Source: Thioalkalivibrio sp.
GTDB lineage: Bacteria; Pseudomonadota; Gammaproteobacteria; Ectothiorhodospirales; Ectothiorhodospiraceae
Assembly: GCA_007133115.1 (NCBI GenBank)
Contig: SLNI01000137.1
Location: 1 to 6,905, forward strand
DNA length: 6,905 nt
Reading direction: 5' to 3'
Shown: positions 1 to 6,034 of the stretch, one piece after another
Position numbering within the stretch: the first letter of the stretch is position 1
How the letters are laid out: the number at the start of each line of letters is the position of its first letter
Position numbers and translations under genes: made by a program
Notes under the pieces: generated by a model
What the model saw: only the letters and a program-made list of their open reading frames with translations
Database searches by the model: none
What the model was told of the DNA's origin: nothing

Positions 1-980
1 ACGCGGGTCCAGACGCCGTCCTGCCAACGCATCAGATACATCGCGGTCTCGGGACCGATCACGGTCTTCTTGCCGCAGTGGGCCAGCCACCCGCGACCGT
101 CCAGCGGCCGCTCAATGACCAGGTGCCGCGGCCGCCCCCGCACGTCGTTGAAGATCAGTCGGTCACCCTCACTGAATGCCCCGATGACTCCGTCATCGAC
201 GGTCAGGAGCCACTGCGCAACGTCGGTCACCGGAGCGGGATCCGTCTCCGACGCGGCCAGCAACGCGACGATAACCGGCTGCCGATTGCCCGCCCCACTG
301 CGCGGATTGAGGCGTGTCAAGGCAGGCTCGTCGGCGATGCTCCCGGTCCGGAGCTTGTGTCCGGCGAGATCCATCACCACGCGGCAGTCCCGCCCCACGG
401 CCTCCTGCGCACGGCGGATGTTCTCGATCATGCGCTGCCACACCGGAGGATCGTCGTGCGCGCAGTTGATGCGGGCGCAGTCCATCCCCGATTCCAGCAG
501 GGCCCGCACCAGGGATTCGTTCGAGGCCGCCTCCGAGGGCATGGTCACCATGATACGGGCGGTGCGGCTCGGTTGCGGCGGTCCGAACAGGGTGCGGGTG
601 TTCATCGCCAGCAGCTCGTTTCCCGCATCGAATCCAGGCGCCGGCATCGGGTCGAGTTCCGGCAGGGGCTGACCGCACAGACCCGCCAGGACCCGAATCA
701 ACTCGTCGATGCTCGCCAGCACATGGGCTTCGACACGCCCGAGCGAGGAGAGTCCGCGACGCGCCAGCCGCAGCTGCAGGGGTCGCAGATCCTGGCAGCG
801 GAGCGCGAGGTACTTCGCAAGGTTGCGGGCACTGGGTGAAAAACGGCCCTCGGAATCGGGCGAAGAGAGCGCCCAAAGGCGGCTCTCGGAGCCGGCCACG
901 ATCTGGACGCGCAAGGAGAGCATATCGTCGAGCAGGGCGCGATGCTCCGGATCGACGTCGATGGGTTCGGGTTTTTTCAT
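1..980 (-). CDS. Atypical pyruvate-kinase-like protein, N-terminal part (cut by window edge)
   Basis: The minus-strand frame is open from an ATG at 980 to the window edge, giving 326 codons with no stop. Residues about 1-135 are a helical leader rich in Arg and Leu, which classical pyruvate kinases lack. From about residue 141 the protein follows the pyruvate kinase barrel start: ARIMVTMPSEA, then ESGMDCARINCAHDD (163-177) in place of the usual RxNxSHG, then MDLAGHKLRTG (203-213) in place of LDLQGPKIRTG. The Arg, Asn and His of the first motif and the Asp and RTG of the second are kept. Ser is replaced by Ala and the next Gly by Asp in the first motif, and Pro by His in the second. The tail (about 280-326) looks like the start of a B domain; the catalytic Lys/Glu region is outside. 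It may be a long atypical pyruvate kinase converting PEP and ADP to pyruvate, or a derivative with altered activity. A purine-rich AGAAAGG lies close before the ATG; a GTG at 998 is an alternative start. It is divergent from the olsB-like gene. Confidence 0.72.
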   Translation of the reverse strand, partial: MKKPEPIDVDPEHRALLDDMLSLRVQIVAGSESRLWALSSPDSEGRFSPSARNLAKYLALRCQDLRPLQLRLARRGLSSLGRVEAHVLASIDELIRVLAGLCGQPLPELDPMPAPGFDAGNELLAMNTRTLFGPPQPSRTARIMVTMPSEAASNESLVRALLESGMDCARINCAHDDPPVWQRMIENIRRAQEAVGRDCRVVMDLAGHKLRTGSIADEPALTRLNPRSGAGNRQPVIVALLAASETDPAPVTDVAQWLLTVDDGVIGAFSEGDRLIFNDVRGRPRHLVIERPLDGRGWLAHCGKKTVIGPETAMYLMRWQDGVWTR

Positions 981-1071
981 GACCTTTCTGTTTACCACAG
1001 CTTCGTGACGCTCCGATGACGGCGCCCGGATCCCGGGTGCGCGAAACAGAGGGGAGGCCGGTATTGCGAAG

Positions 1072-1122
1072 TCTTCACATGGCAGTCATGGATCGGTCAC
1101 CGGCCTGTCACCGAAAGGGCAC
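1072..1122 (+). promoter_or_regulatory. Candidate Pho box (tandem PhoB-binding direct repeats)
   Basis: Five 7-mers start exactly 11 bp apart: TCTTCAC (1072), CAGTCAT (1083), CGGTCAC (1094), CTGTCAC (1105) and AGGGCAC (1116). The middle three carry GTCA at the same place, and CTGTCAC is the consensus PhoB half-site. The known Pho box is two 7-bp repeats of CTGTCA(T/C) type with a 4-bp spacer, which is the geometry seen here. The array ends 37 bp before the olsB-like start codon, where an activator site overlapping the -35 region would sit. It could also influence the divergent pyruvate-kinase-like gene, whose start is about 91 bp away. I could not place a convincing -10 box. PhoB binding is inferred from sequence only. 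Confidence 0.7.
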
Positions 1123-1142
1123 AAGCTACGTCACAAACGTAT

Positions 1143-1149
1143 GGAGGAG
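1143..1149 (+). promoter_or_regulatory. Ribosome binding site that sets the olsB-like start
   Basis: GGAGGAG is a near-perfect Shine-Dalgarno sequence 10 nt before the ATG at 1160. It favours that start over the in-frame ATG at 1016, which has no comparable site. The upstream start would also place the Pho-box array inside the coding sequence. Confidence 0.8.
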
Positions 1150-1159
1150 AGCCGCGAAC

Positions 1160-1933
1160 ATGCCAGAACTGGCGAAGTACGGACCCTGGGCTTCTTCGCC
1201 CCGCCAGGCCCTGGTCACCGAGCTCGCGTCCAGCCCGGCCGACGTTCTGGCGTCCCAACGGCTGCGGTTCCGGGTGTTCGCACAGGAGATGGGGGCACGG
1301 CTGCCCAGTGCCGATCAGGGTATCGATCGCGACCACTACGACGATTTCTGCCGGCACCTGCTGGTGCGCGAGGCCGACACCGGCGATGTCGTCGCGTCCA
1401 CACGCATCCTGAGCTCCGAAGACGCCGCGCAGGCCGGCGGGTTCTATTCGCAGAGCGAGTTTTACCTGGGTGCTCTGGAATACCTGCCCGGCCGGGTCAT
1501 GGAGGTCGGGCGGACCTGCGTCCGTTCGGACTATCGCACCGGTTGGGCCATCAACGCGCTTTGGACCGGGTTGGCCCGTTTCATGACCGCGCACCGGTTC
1601 GATTACATGATGGGCTGCGCGAGCATCACGCTGTCCCCGGACGAGGCTTCCGGGCCGGCGCTGCTTCGGCAGCTGTACCAGGAGCACCCGGCCCCAGCAG
1701 GGTTCCGGGTGGAGCCCCGACAGCCGGTGCCGAACCGGGCACGCGGCTCCGCTTCGCCCGCTCCCCTGCCGCCCCTCCTGAAGGCCTATCTTCGGCTCGG
1801 AGCCTGGATCTGTGGCGAGGCCTGCTGGGATCCCGATTTCGGTGTCGCCGATGTCTTCATCCTGCTCGACGTGCAGCAGGTCCCGGACCGGTATCGAAGA
1901 CATTTCCTGCGCGAGCCGGTACTGATACGCTGA
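1160..1933 (+). CDS. olsB: OlsB-like N-acyltransferase (ornithine lipid synthesis, first step)
   Basis: This 257-residue protein belongs to the GNAT-like acyltransferase group of OlsB, which transfers a 3-hydroxyacyl chain from acyl carrier protein to the alpha-amino group of ornithine, giving lyso-ornithine lipid at the cytoplasmic face of the inner membrane. Family marks in order are ASQRLRFRVFAQEMGA (31-46), the acidic DRDHYDDFCRHLLV stretch (56-69), GDVVASTRIL (75-84), GGFYSQSEF (93-101), MEVGRTCVRSDYRTG (114-128), a CAS segment (153-155) and PLLKAYLRLGAWICGEACWDPDFGVADVFILL (205-236, read as the C-terminal block). Length is normal for OlsB. The start at 1160 is chosen for its strong ribosome binding site. 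It is the first gene of the plus-strand run, directly behind the candidate Pho box, and only 25 bp separate it from the glycosyltransferase. PhoB-induced ornithine lipid synthesis is known in Sinorhizobium. No OlsA-type acyltransferase, needed for the second step, is in the window. The family also includes enzymes with other amino acceptors, so the substrate is inferred. Confidence 0.8.
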   Translation: MPELAKYGPWASSPRQALVTELASSPADVLASQRLRFRVFAQEMGARLPSADQGIDRDHYDDFCRHLLVREADTGDVVASTRILSSEDAAQAGGFYSQSEFYLGALEYLPGRVMEVGRTCVRSDYRTGWAINALWTGLARFMTAHRFDYMMGCASITLSPDEASGPALLRQLYQEHPAPAGFRVEPRQPVPNRARGSASPAPLPPLLKAYLRLGAWICGEACWDPDFGVADVFILLDVQQVPDRYRRHFLREPVLIR

Positions 1934-1958
1934 GTCCGGTCCCTTACTCGGGAGTCTC

Positions 1959-3107
1959 ATGCGTATTCTGATGCTTTCGGATGTGTACTTTCCGAGGATC
2001 AACGGTGTCTCGACTTCGATCCAGACCTTTCGCCGGGATCTCGGAGCCATGGGGCACACGGTCGACCTGATCGCCCCGGAATATCCCGCCGGCTCCGGGC
2101 TCACGGAGCCCGGTATCGAACGCATTCCCTCCCGCTTCCTGTTCTTCGATCCCGAAGACCGCATGATGTCCGGTCGCGCCATCCGTCGAAAACTTCCCGA
2201 ACTGGCGGCAGCGGCCTACGACCTGGTGCACATCCAGACCCCGTTCATCGCGCATTACACGGGCCTGCACGTCGCGCGCGGTCTGGGCGTTCCCGTGGTC
2301 GAGACCTACCACACCCACTTCGAAGAGTACCTGTATCACTATCTGCCCTGGCTGCCGGCAAAATGGCTGCGCGCGGGTGCCCGTCACTTCACCCGCAGCC
2401 AGTGCAACCAGGTCGACGCCGTGGTCGTGCCCTCGACACCGGTACTGGAAGCCCTCCAGGGGTACCGGGTCGAGAAGCCGATCCACGTGATTCCGACGGG
2501 ACTCGATCTCGAGTGCTTCGAAGGCGGCGACGGCGCACGGTTCCGTCGGCAACAGGGAATCGCTCCGGAGCGCCCCGTGTTGGTCCACGTGGGGCGCGTG
2601 GCGCACGAGAAGAACATCGATTTCCTGCTGCACGTCGTGCAACGCATTCGGCGGGACGTTCCCGACATTCTGCTGATGATCGTCGGCGAGGGCCCCGCCC
2701 GCAAACACCTGGAACGGCTGTCACACCGGCTCGGCCTGGACGATCACGTGCTGTTCCTCGGTTACCTGGACCGCGAGCGCGAGCTGCTCGACTGCTACCG
2801 TGCCGGCGATGTCTTCGCGTTCGCCTCGCGGACCGAAACCCAGGGCTTGGTGCTTCTGGAATCCATGGCCGTGGGTGTCCCGGTGGTCGCCCTGGCCGAA
2901 ATGGGCACACGCGACATTCTGGCGCCTCTGCGCGGGGCTCTGGTCGCCGAACACGACATCGAGGATTTCGCCGCGCAGGTGACACGGCTGCTGCGCGACC
3001 ACCGTCTGCGGTCCGAACTGTCCGCCGACGCGCGGGCTTATGTCAGGACCTGGTCGGCACCGGCGCTGGCCGAGCGCATGGTGGATCTCTACCGCTCGCT
3101 GCTGTAG
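1959..3107 (+). CDS. Family 4 glycosyltransferase, probable diacylglycerol glucosyltransferase (Agt-like)
   Basis: The 382-residue product is a GT-B fold, retaining GT4 glycosyltransferase. The N-terminal acceptor domain opens with [20 protein letters not shown] (1-20), including the usual glycine (G16). It then has HIQTPF (91-96) and the [15 protein letters not shown] block (117-131), typical of GT4 enzymes that act on membrane lipids such as diacylglycerol. The C-terminal donor domain has [10 protein letters not shown] (210-219) with the phosphate-binding Arg213 and Lys218, IVGEGP (241-246), and an intact EX7E motif at Glu293 and Glu301. No signal peptide or membrane helix is seen; such enzymes attach peripherally to the inner membrane. 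It starts 25 bp after the olsB-like stop, with GGGAG 4 nt before the ATG, so the two are probably cotranscribed. Agt enzymes of phosphate-starved proteobacteria use the diacylglycerol released by PlcP, and a plcP-like gene is nearby. Sugar donor and lipid acceptor cannot be read from sequence; a role in exopolysaccharide or other mannosyl/glucosyl transfer is the alternative. Confidence 0.78.
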   Translation: MRILMLSDVYFPRINGVSTSIQTFRRDLGAMGHTVDLIAPEYPAGSGLTEPGIERIPSRFLFFDPEDRMMSGRAIRRKLPELAAAAYDLVHIQTPFIAHYTGLHVARGLGVPVVETYHTHFEEYLYHYLPWLPAKWLRAGARHFTRSQCNQVDAVVVPSTPVLEALQGYRVEKPIHVIPTGLDLECFEGGDGARFRRQQGIAPERPVLVHVGRVAHEKNIDFLLHVVQRIRRDVPDILLMIVGEGPARKHLERLSHRLGLDDHVLFLGYLDRERELLDCYRAGDVFAFASRTETQGLVLLESMAVGVPVVALAEMGTRDILAPLRGALVAEHDIEDFAAQVTRLLRDHRLRSELSADARAYVRTWSAPALAERMVDLYRSLL

Positions 3108-3175
3108 CGTCCGTCGGGGCACGTAACCCGGGTGTCACACAGGACTGCGACACTCGCCCATTTCGGGAGATTGCG

Positions 3176-4189
3176 ATGACGGTTCGGGTAGGCATCAACG
3201 GTTTCGGGCGTATCGGGCGTCTGGCGCTGCGGGCGGCCTGGGGCCGCGAAGACCTGGAATTCGGACTGATCAACGAGAAGGGCGGCGACGGCATCGTCTC
3301 CGGGCACCTGCTGGAGTTCGACTCCGTCCACGGCCGCTGGCCACATGCGGTCCGGAGCGAAGCGGACCGCATCGACGTCGAGGGGCACCGGATCGCCCAC
3401 ACGACCCATGACCGGCCCGGCGCGGTGCCCTGGCGCGAACACGGGATCGACGTGGTCATCGAGTCGAGCGGGCGCTTCCGCACGCTGGAAACGCTCGCAC
3501 CCTACTTCGATGCCGGCGTGAAGAAGGTGGTCGTCGCGGCACCCGTGAAGGATCCCGCCGCTCTGAATGTTGTGGTCGGCGTGAACCACCACCGATACGA
3601 CCCGCAACGGCACGACGTCATCACCGCGGCGTCCTGCACCACCAACTGCCTCGCCCCGATCGTCCAGGTTCTGCAGGGTTCCGTTGGCATACGCCACGGC
3701 GCGATCCTGACCGTGCACGACATGACCAACACGCAGTCGCCGGTGGACCGCCCGCAGGCCGACCTGCGCCGGGCCCGCGCCGCCGGGATCTCGCTGATCC
3801 CGACCACCACCGGGTCCGCACGGGCGATCGGCGACATCTTCCCGGAGCTCGAGGGACGCCTGAACGGGCATGCGGTCCGGGTGCCGCTGATGAACGCCTC
3901 GCTCACGGATTTCACCTTCGAAGCGGCTCGCACGACTTCGGCCGAGGAAGTCAACGGGCTGCTGCGGGCGGCCGCTGAGGAAGGACCGCTCGCCGGCATC
4001 CTGGGCTTCGAGGAACGCCCGCTGGTCTCCGCGGACTACCGGACAGATCCGCGATCCGCCATCGTCGATGCACCTTCGACGCTGGTAATCGATGGCACCC
4101 AGGTCAAGATACTGGCCTGGTACGACAATGAGTGGGGCTATGCCAACCGGCTCGTGGAACTGGTTGCTCAGGTGGCTCGAAGCCTGTGA
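3176..4189 (+). CDS. Glyceraldehyde-3-phosphate dehydrogenase, ArsJ-associated type
   Basis: The 337-residue protein is a full-length phosphorylating GAPDH. It has the NAD-binding start [11 protein letters not shown] (5-15), the catalytic [11 protein letters not shown] segment with Cys154 (151-161), the catalytic His181 in TVHDMTNTQ, and the C-terminal [11 protein letters not shown] (315-325). Several stretches match the class encoded beside arsJ rather than housekeeping Gap: INEKGG after the Rossmann strand, FDSVHGRW (48-55), SSGRFRT (97-103) and [13 protein letters not shown] (206-218). In that system the enzyme uses arsenate with glyceraldehyde 3-phosphate to form 1-arseno-3-phosphoglycerate, which ArsJ exports. 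Here it lies 68 bp after the glycosyltransferase and 98 bp before the plcP-like gene, and no arsJ is visible. The start ATG has GGGAGA 5 nt upstream; the same frame is open further upstream, but that part lies inside the glycosyltransferase. Roles in arsenate defence or in carbon flow under phosphate limitation are both possible; plain glycolytic function cannot be excluded. Confidence 0.88.
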   Translation: MTVRVGINGFGRIGRLALRAAWGREDLEFGLINEKGGDGIVSGHLLEFDSVHGRWPHAVRSEADRIDVEGHRIAHTTHDRPGAVPWREHGIDVVIESSGRFRTLETLAPYFDAGVKKVVVAAPVKDPAALNVVVGVNHHRYDPQRHDVITAASCTTNCLAPIVQVLQGSVGIRHGAILTVHDMTNTQSPVDRPQADLRRARAAGISLIPTTTGSARAIGDIFPELEGRLNGHAVRVPLMNASLTDFTFEAARTTSAEEVNGLLRAAAEEGPLAGILGFEERPLVSADYRTDPRSAIVDAPSTLVIDGTQVKILAWYDNEWGYANRLVELVAQVARSL

Positions 4190-4203
4190 AGCCCACTGGC
4201 TCG

Positions 4204-4243
4204 GAGTCAGAAAAAGTTCAACAGGGCGCCACAGCTTCGTAAC
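4204..4243 (+). promoter_or_regulatory. Weak candidate Pho box before the plcP-like gene
   Basis: Four degenerate half-sites recur with the 11-bp Pho spacing: GAGTCAG (4204), AGTTCAA (4215), GCGCCAC (4226) and TCGTAAC (4237). The GTCA core is exact in the first and differs at one base in each of the others. The first spacer is AAAA, as in well-known Pho boxes. The array ends 44 bp before the plcP-like ATG, in a 98-bp gap large enough for a promoter. The match is much weaker than the array at 1072-1122 and could be chance. Confidence 0.35.
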
Positions 4244-4287
4244 GCGCCAGGGCCACTGTAGCGGCGTGTGGAAAATGGAGACGCGCC

Positions 4288-5148
4288 ATGCCCTCTCTGG
4301 ACTGCCGTACCGCGTTCATCTCGGACATCCATCTCGGCACCCGCGACTGTCGTGCCCCCTACCTGCTCGACTTTCTGCAACGCCTCGACTGTGAACGGCT
4401 GGTTCTGGTCGGCGACGTCTTCGACATCTGGGCCATGCGCCGGCGCGTCGTGTGGACCGCGGCGCAGTCCAAGGTCATCGAGCATATCTTCGCGCTCGCG
4501 GACCGGGGCGTCGATGTCGTCTACATCCCCGGCAACCACGACGAGGCGCTCCGCGCGCTGGTCGGCACCGAAATCCGCGGTGTGCGCATCCTGCGCAACC
4601 TCGCGCATGAAAACGCCGACGGCCGGCGTTTTTTCGTCAGCCACGGGGACGAGTTCGACGACGCCGTCCGGCACAGCCGCGTGCAGCACCTGCTGGGGGA
4701 CATGAGCTACCAGCTGCTGCTGCGCCTGAACCACTGGGTGGACACACTGCGCGGCTACCTCAACCTCCCCTACTGGTCACTCTCGGCCTGGGCGAAGACC
4801 CGGGTCGGCAGGGCCCGTGACTACATTGGCCGCTTCGAATCCACGGCTTCGCGCAACGCCCGCGAGCAGGGGTTCGATGGCTACATCGGCGGCCATATCC
4901 ACAAGGCCGGAATCGCCAAGCGGGAAGGCGTGCTCTATTGCAACACCGGGGACTGGGTCGAGCACTGCACCGCGCTGATCGAGGACCACTCCGGGTACCT
5001 CCACCTGCTCCATTGGTCGGATCACGTTCGCCTGGACGCCAGCGACGCCGTACCGGTGGATCATGCCGACACGTCCGCGGGCCTGCCGCCCGAACTGGCA
5101 TGGCTCGGTTCCGTTTCGGCCACCGCAGCCCTGTCGACCGGAAAATAG
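4288..5148 (+). CDS. plcP: Calcineurin-like metallophosphatase, probable PlcP-type phospholipase C
   Basis: The 286-residue protein has the full set of dinuclear metal ligands of the metallophosphoesterase fold: SDIHLG (Asp13, His15), GDVFD (Asp43), GNHDE (Asn83, His84), SHGDEFD (His119) and GHIHK (His203, His205). Between these, LPYWSLSAWAKTRV (160-173) and NTGDWVEHCTALIE (219-232) are marks of the group containing Sinorhizobium PlcP, a metal-dependent phospholipase C that removes headgroup phosphate from phosphatidylcholine and related lipids during phosphate starvation, leaving diacylglycerol. Such proteins are often labelled UDP-2,3-diacylglucosamine diphosphatase (LpxH), to which they are related. 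At 286 residues it is longer than typical LpxH (about 240). ATGGAG lies 7 nt before the ATG. The neighbouring olsB-like, Agt-like, pstB and phoU genes support the lipid-remodelling role. No signal peptide is seen, so it probably acts at the cytoplasmic side of the inner membrane. An LpxH-like role in lipid A synthesis is the main alternative. The last 40 residues beyond the fold are unremarkable. Confidence 0.72.
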   Translation: MPSLDCRTAFISDIHLGTRDCRAPYLLDFLQRLDCERLVLVGDVFDIWAMRRRVVWTAAQSKVIEHIFALADRGVDVVYIPGNHDEALRALVGTEIRGVRILRNLAHENADGRRFFVSHGDEFDDAVRHSRVQHLLGDMSYQLLLRLNHWVDTLRGYLNLPYWSLSAWAKTRVGRARDYIGRFESTASRNAREQGFDGYIGGHIHKAGIAKREGVLYCNTGDWVEHCTALIEDHSGYLHLLHWSDHVRLDASDAVPVDHADTSAGLPPELAWLGSVSATAALSTGK

Positions 5149-5191
5149 GTCCCCGGCACCGAAGCCCGCACGCCTCAGCCACGGCTCCAGT

Positions 5192-5225
5192 AAAAAAGCC
5201 CGGGGGAGAACGTTCTCCCCCGGGC
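5192..5225 (-). terminator. Rho-independent terminator of the pst-phoU operon
   Basis: Positions 5198-5225 form a perfect 28-nt palindrome centred on AACGTT, giving a stem of GCCCGGGGGAGA against its exact complement. Six A residues at 5192-5197 become a U tract when read on the minus strand, so the structure terminates transcripts leaving phoU, whose stop codon is 29 nt away. On the plus strand the hairpin has no U tract. It may protect the 3' end of the plcP-like mRNA but is unlikely to be a strong terminator in that direction. Confidence 0.9.
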
Positions 5226-5253
5226 CATCGGTACACAAGAGTGGAGACCACCG

Positions 5254-5982
5254 TCAGCTGGCGGGGCCCTCTTTCACAACAGCTTCCATCTCGGCCAGAT
5301 CGACGTGGCGTACGTCGCGTCCCTTGACCAGATAGATCGTGTACTCGCACATGTTCCGGGCGTGATCGCCGACCCGTTCCAGTGCACGCGCGGCATAGGT
5401 GACGTCCAGCATTCGCGTGATGTTGCGCGGATCTTCCATCATGAACGTGGCGTTCTGCCGCATGATCGCTTCGTGATCGGCATCGATCGCGAAATCCTGG
5501 CGGACGACGTCGAGCGCAGCCACGGCATCCATCCGCGCGAAGGCGTCCAGCGCATCATGCACCATGGTCGTCACCCGGTTGCCCATGGTCTCGATGTCCC
5601 GGAACAGCTGCTTGCGCGGACGGTCACTCTCCGCGAGGCGCACAGCCATGCGGGCGATGCCTTCAGCGAGATCGCCGATCCGTTCGAGGTCGGTGATGGT
5701 CTTGATCACCGCCACCACCAGGCGCAGGTCCTTTGCAGCTGGCTGCCGGCGGGCGAGGATCTCCACGCAACGCTCGTCGATGCTGACTTCGAAGCTGTTC
5801 ACCCGGGTATCGTTGTCGATGACTTCGTGCGCGACCGCAGTGTCGCCATCGAGAAAGGCCTGGATCGCGAGGGTGAGTTGGCTTTCCACCAGTCCGCCCA
5901 TCGCCAACACCCGGTTGACGACCTCCTCGAGCTCCGAATCGTATCGCTGCGAGTAATGACCGCCTAAGCGCTTGTTTTCCAT
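5254..5982 (-). CDS. phoU: PhoU phosphate-signalling regulator
   Basis: The 242-residue product is all-helical PhoU, a cytoplasmic protein that links the PstSCAB transporter to the PhoR sensor kinase and keeps the Pho regulon off when phosphate is plentiful. Both halves of the internal repeat carry the metal-binding signature: ITDLERIGDLAEGIA (96-110) and AARALERVGDHARNMCEY (197-214). Family-typical segments also include the start GGHYSQRYDSELEE (7-20) and RQPAAKDLRLVV (79-90). Length is normal. AGGAGAGG lies just upstream of the ATG on the minus strand. The gene follows pstB in the same direction after a 52-bp gap, the standard pstB-phoU order, and is closed by a strong terminator, so it ends the operon. 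phoB and phoR are not in the window. Confidence 0.97.
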   Translation of the reverse strand: MENKRLGGHYSQRYDSELEEVVNRVLAMGGLVESQLTLAIQAFLDGDTAVAHEVIDNDTRVNSFEVSIDERCVEILARRQPAAKDLRLVVAVIKTITDLERIGDLAEGIARMAVRLAESDRPRKQLFRDIETMGNRVTTMVHDALDAFARMDAVAALDVVRQDFAIDADHEAIMRQNATFMMEDPRNITRMLDVTYAARALERVGDHARNMCEYTIYLVKGRDVRHVDLAEMEAVVKEGPAS

Positions 5983-6034
5983 CCCAACCTCTCCTCAGTA
6001 GACCCTGTGTGCGTGCGGATGAACCCGATGACCA

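Noticed and set aside
70..876. Open frames on both strands over the pyruvate-kinase-like region, including a minus-strand frame at 193-876
   Set aside because: They are low-complexity Arg/Ala/Gly translations. The minus-strand frame starting at 980 alone carries recognisable pyruvate kinase motifs.
1021..1042. GC-rich inverted repeat around a GGATCC core in the divergent intergenic region
   Set aside because: The stem is only about five perfect base pairs (CCCGG at 1025-1029 with CCGGG at 1033-1037), has no U tract, and such repeats are frequent at this GC content.
1016..1159. In-frame upstream extension of the olsB-like gene to an ATG at 1016
   Set aside because: The extension has no family similarity and no good ribosome binding site, and it overlaps the Pho-box array. 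The ATG at 1160 has GGAGGAG at good spacing.
1097..2708. Long minus-strand open frames opposite the acyltransferase and glycosyltransferase (1097-2182 and 1944-2708)
   Set aside because: They are antisense shadows common in high-GC DNA. Their translations resemble no family, while the plus-strand frames carry clear conserved motifs.
3121..3138. Pair of 11-bp-spaced Pho-like half-sites before the GAPDH gene (ACGTAAC at 3121, about GTGTCAC at 3132)
   Set aside because: Only one half-site is good and the flanking 11-bp positions do not continue the pattern, so this is not distinguishable from chance.
2363..3175. Long open frame running into the GAPDH gene from upstream, which would give a 608-residue protein
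   Set aside because: The first 271 residues are Arg/Pro/Gly-rich out-of-frame translation of the glycosyltransferase gene. GAPDH homology begins exactly at the ATG at 3176, which has its own ribosome binding site.
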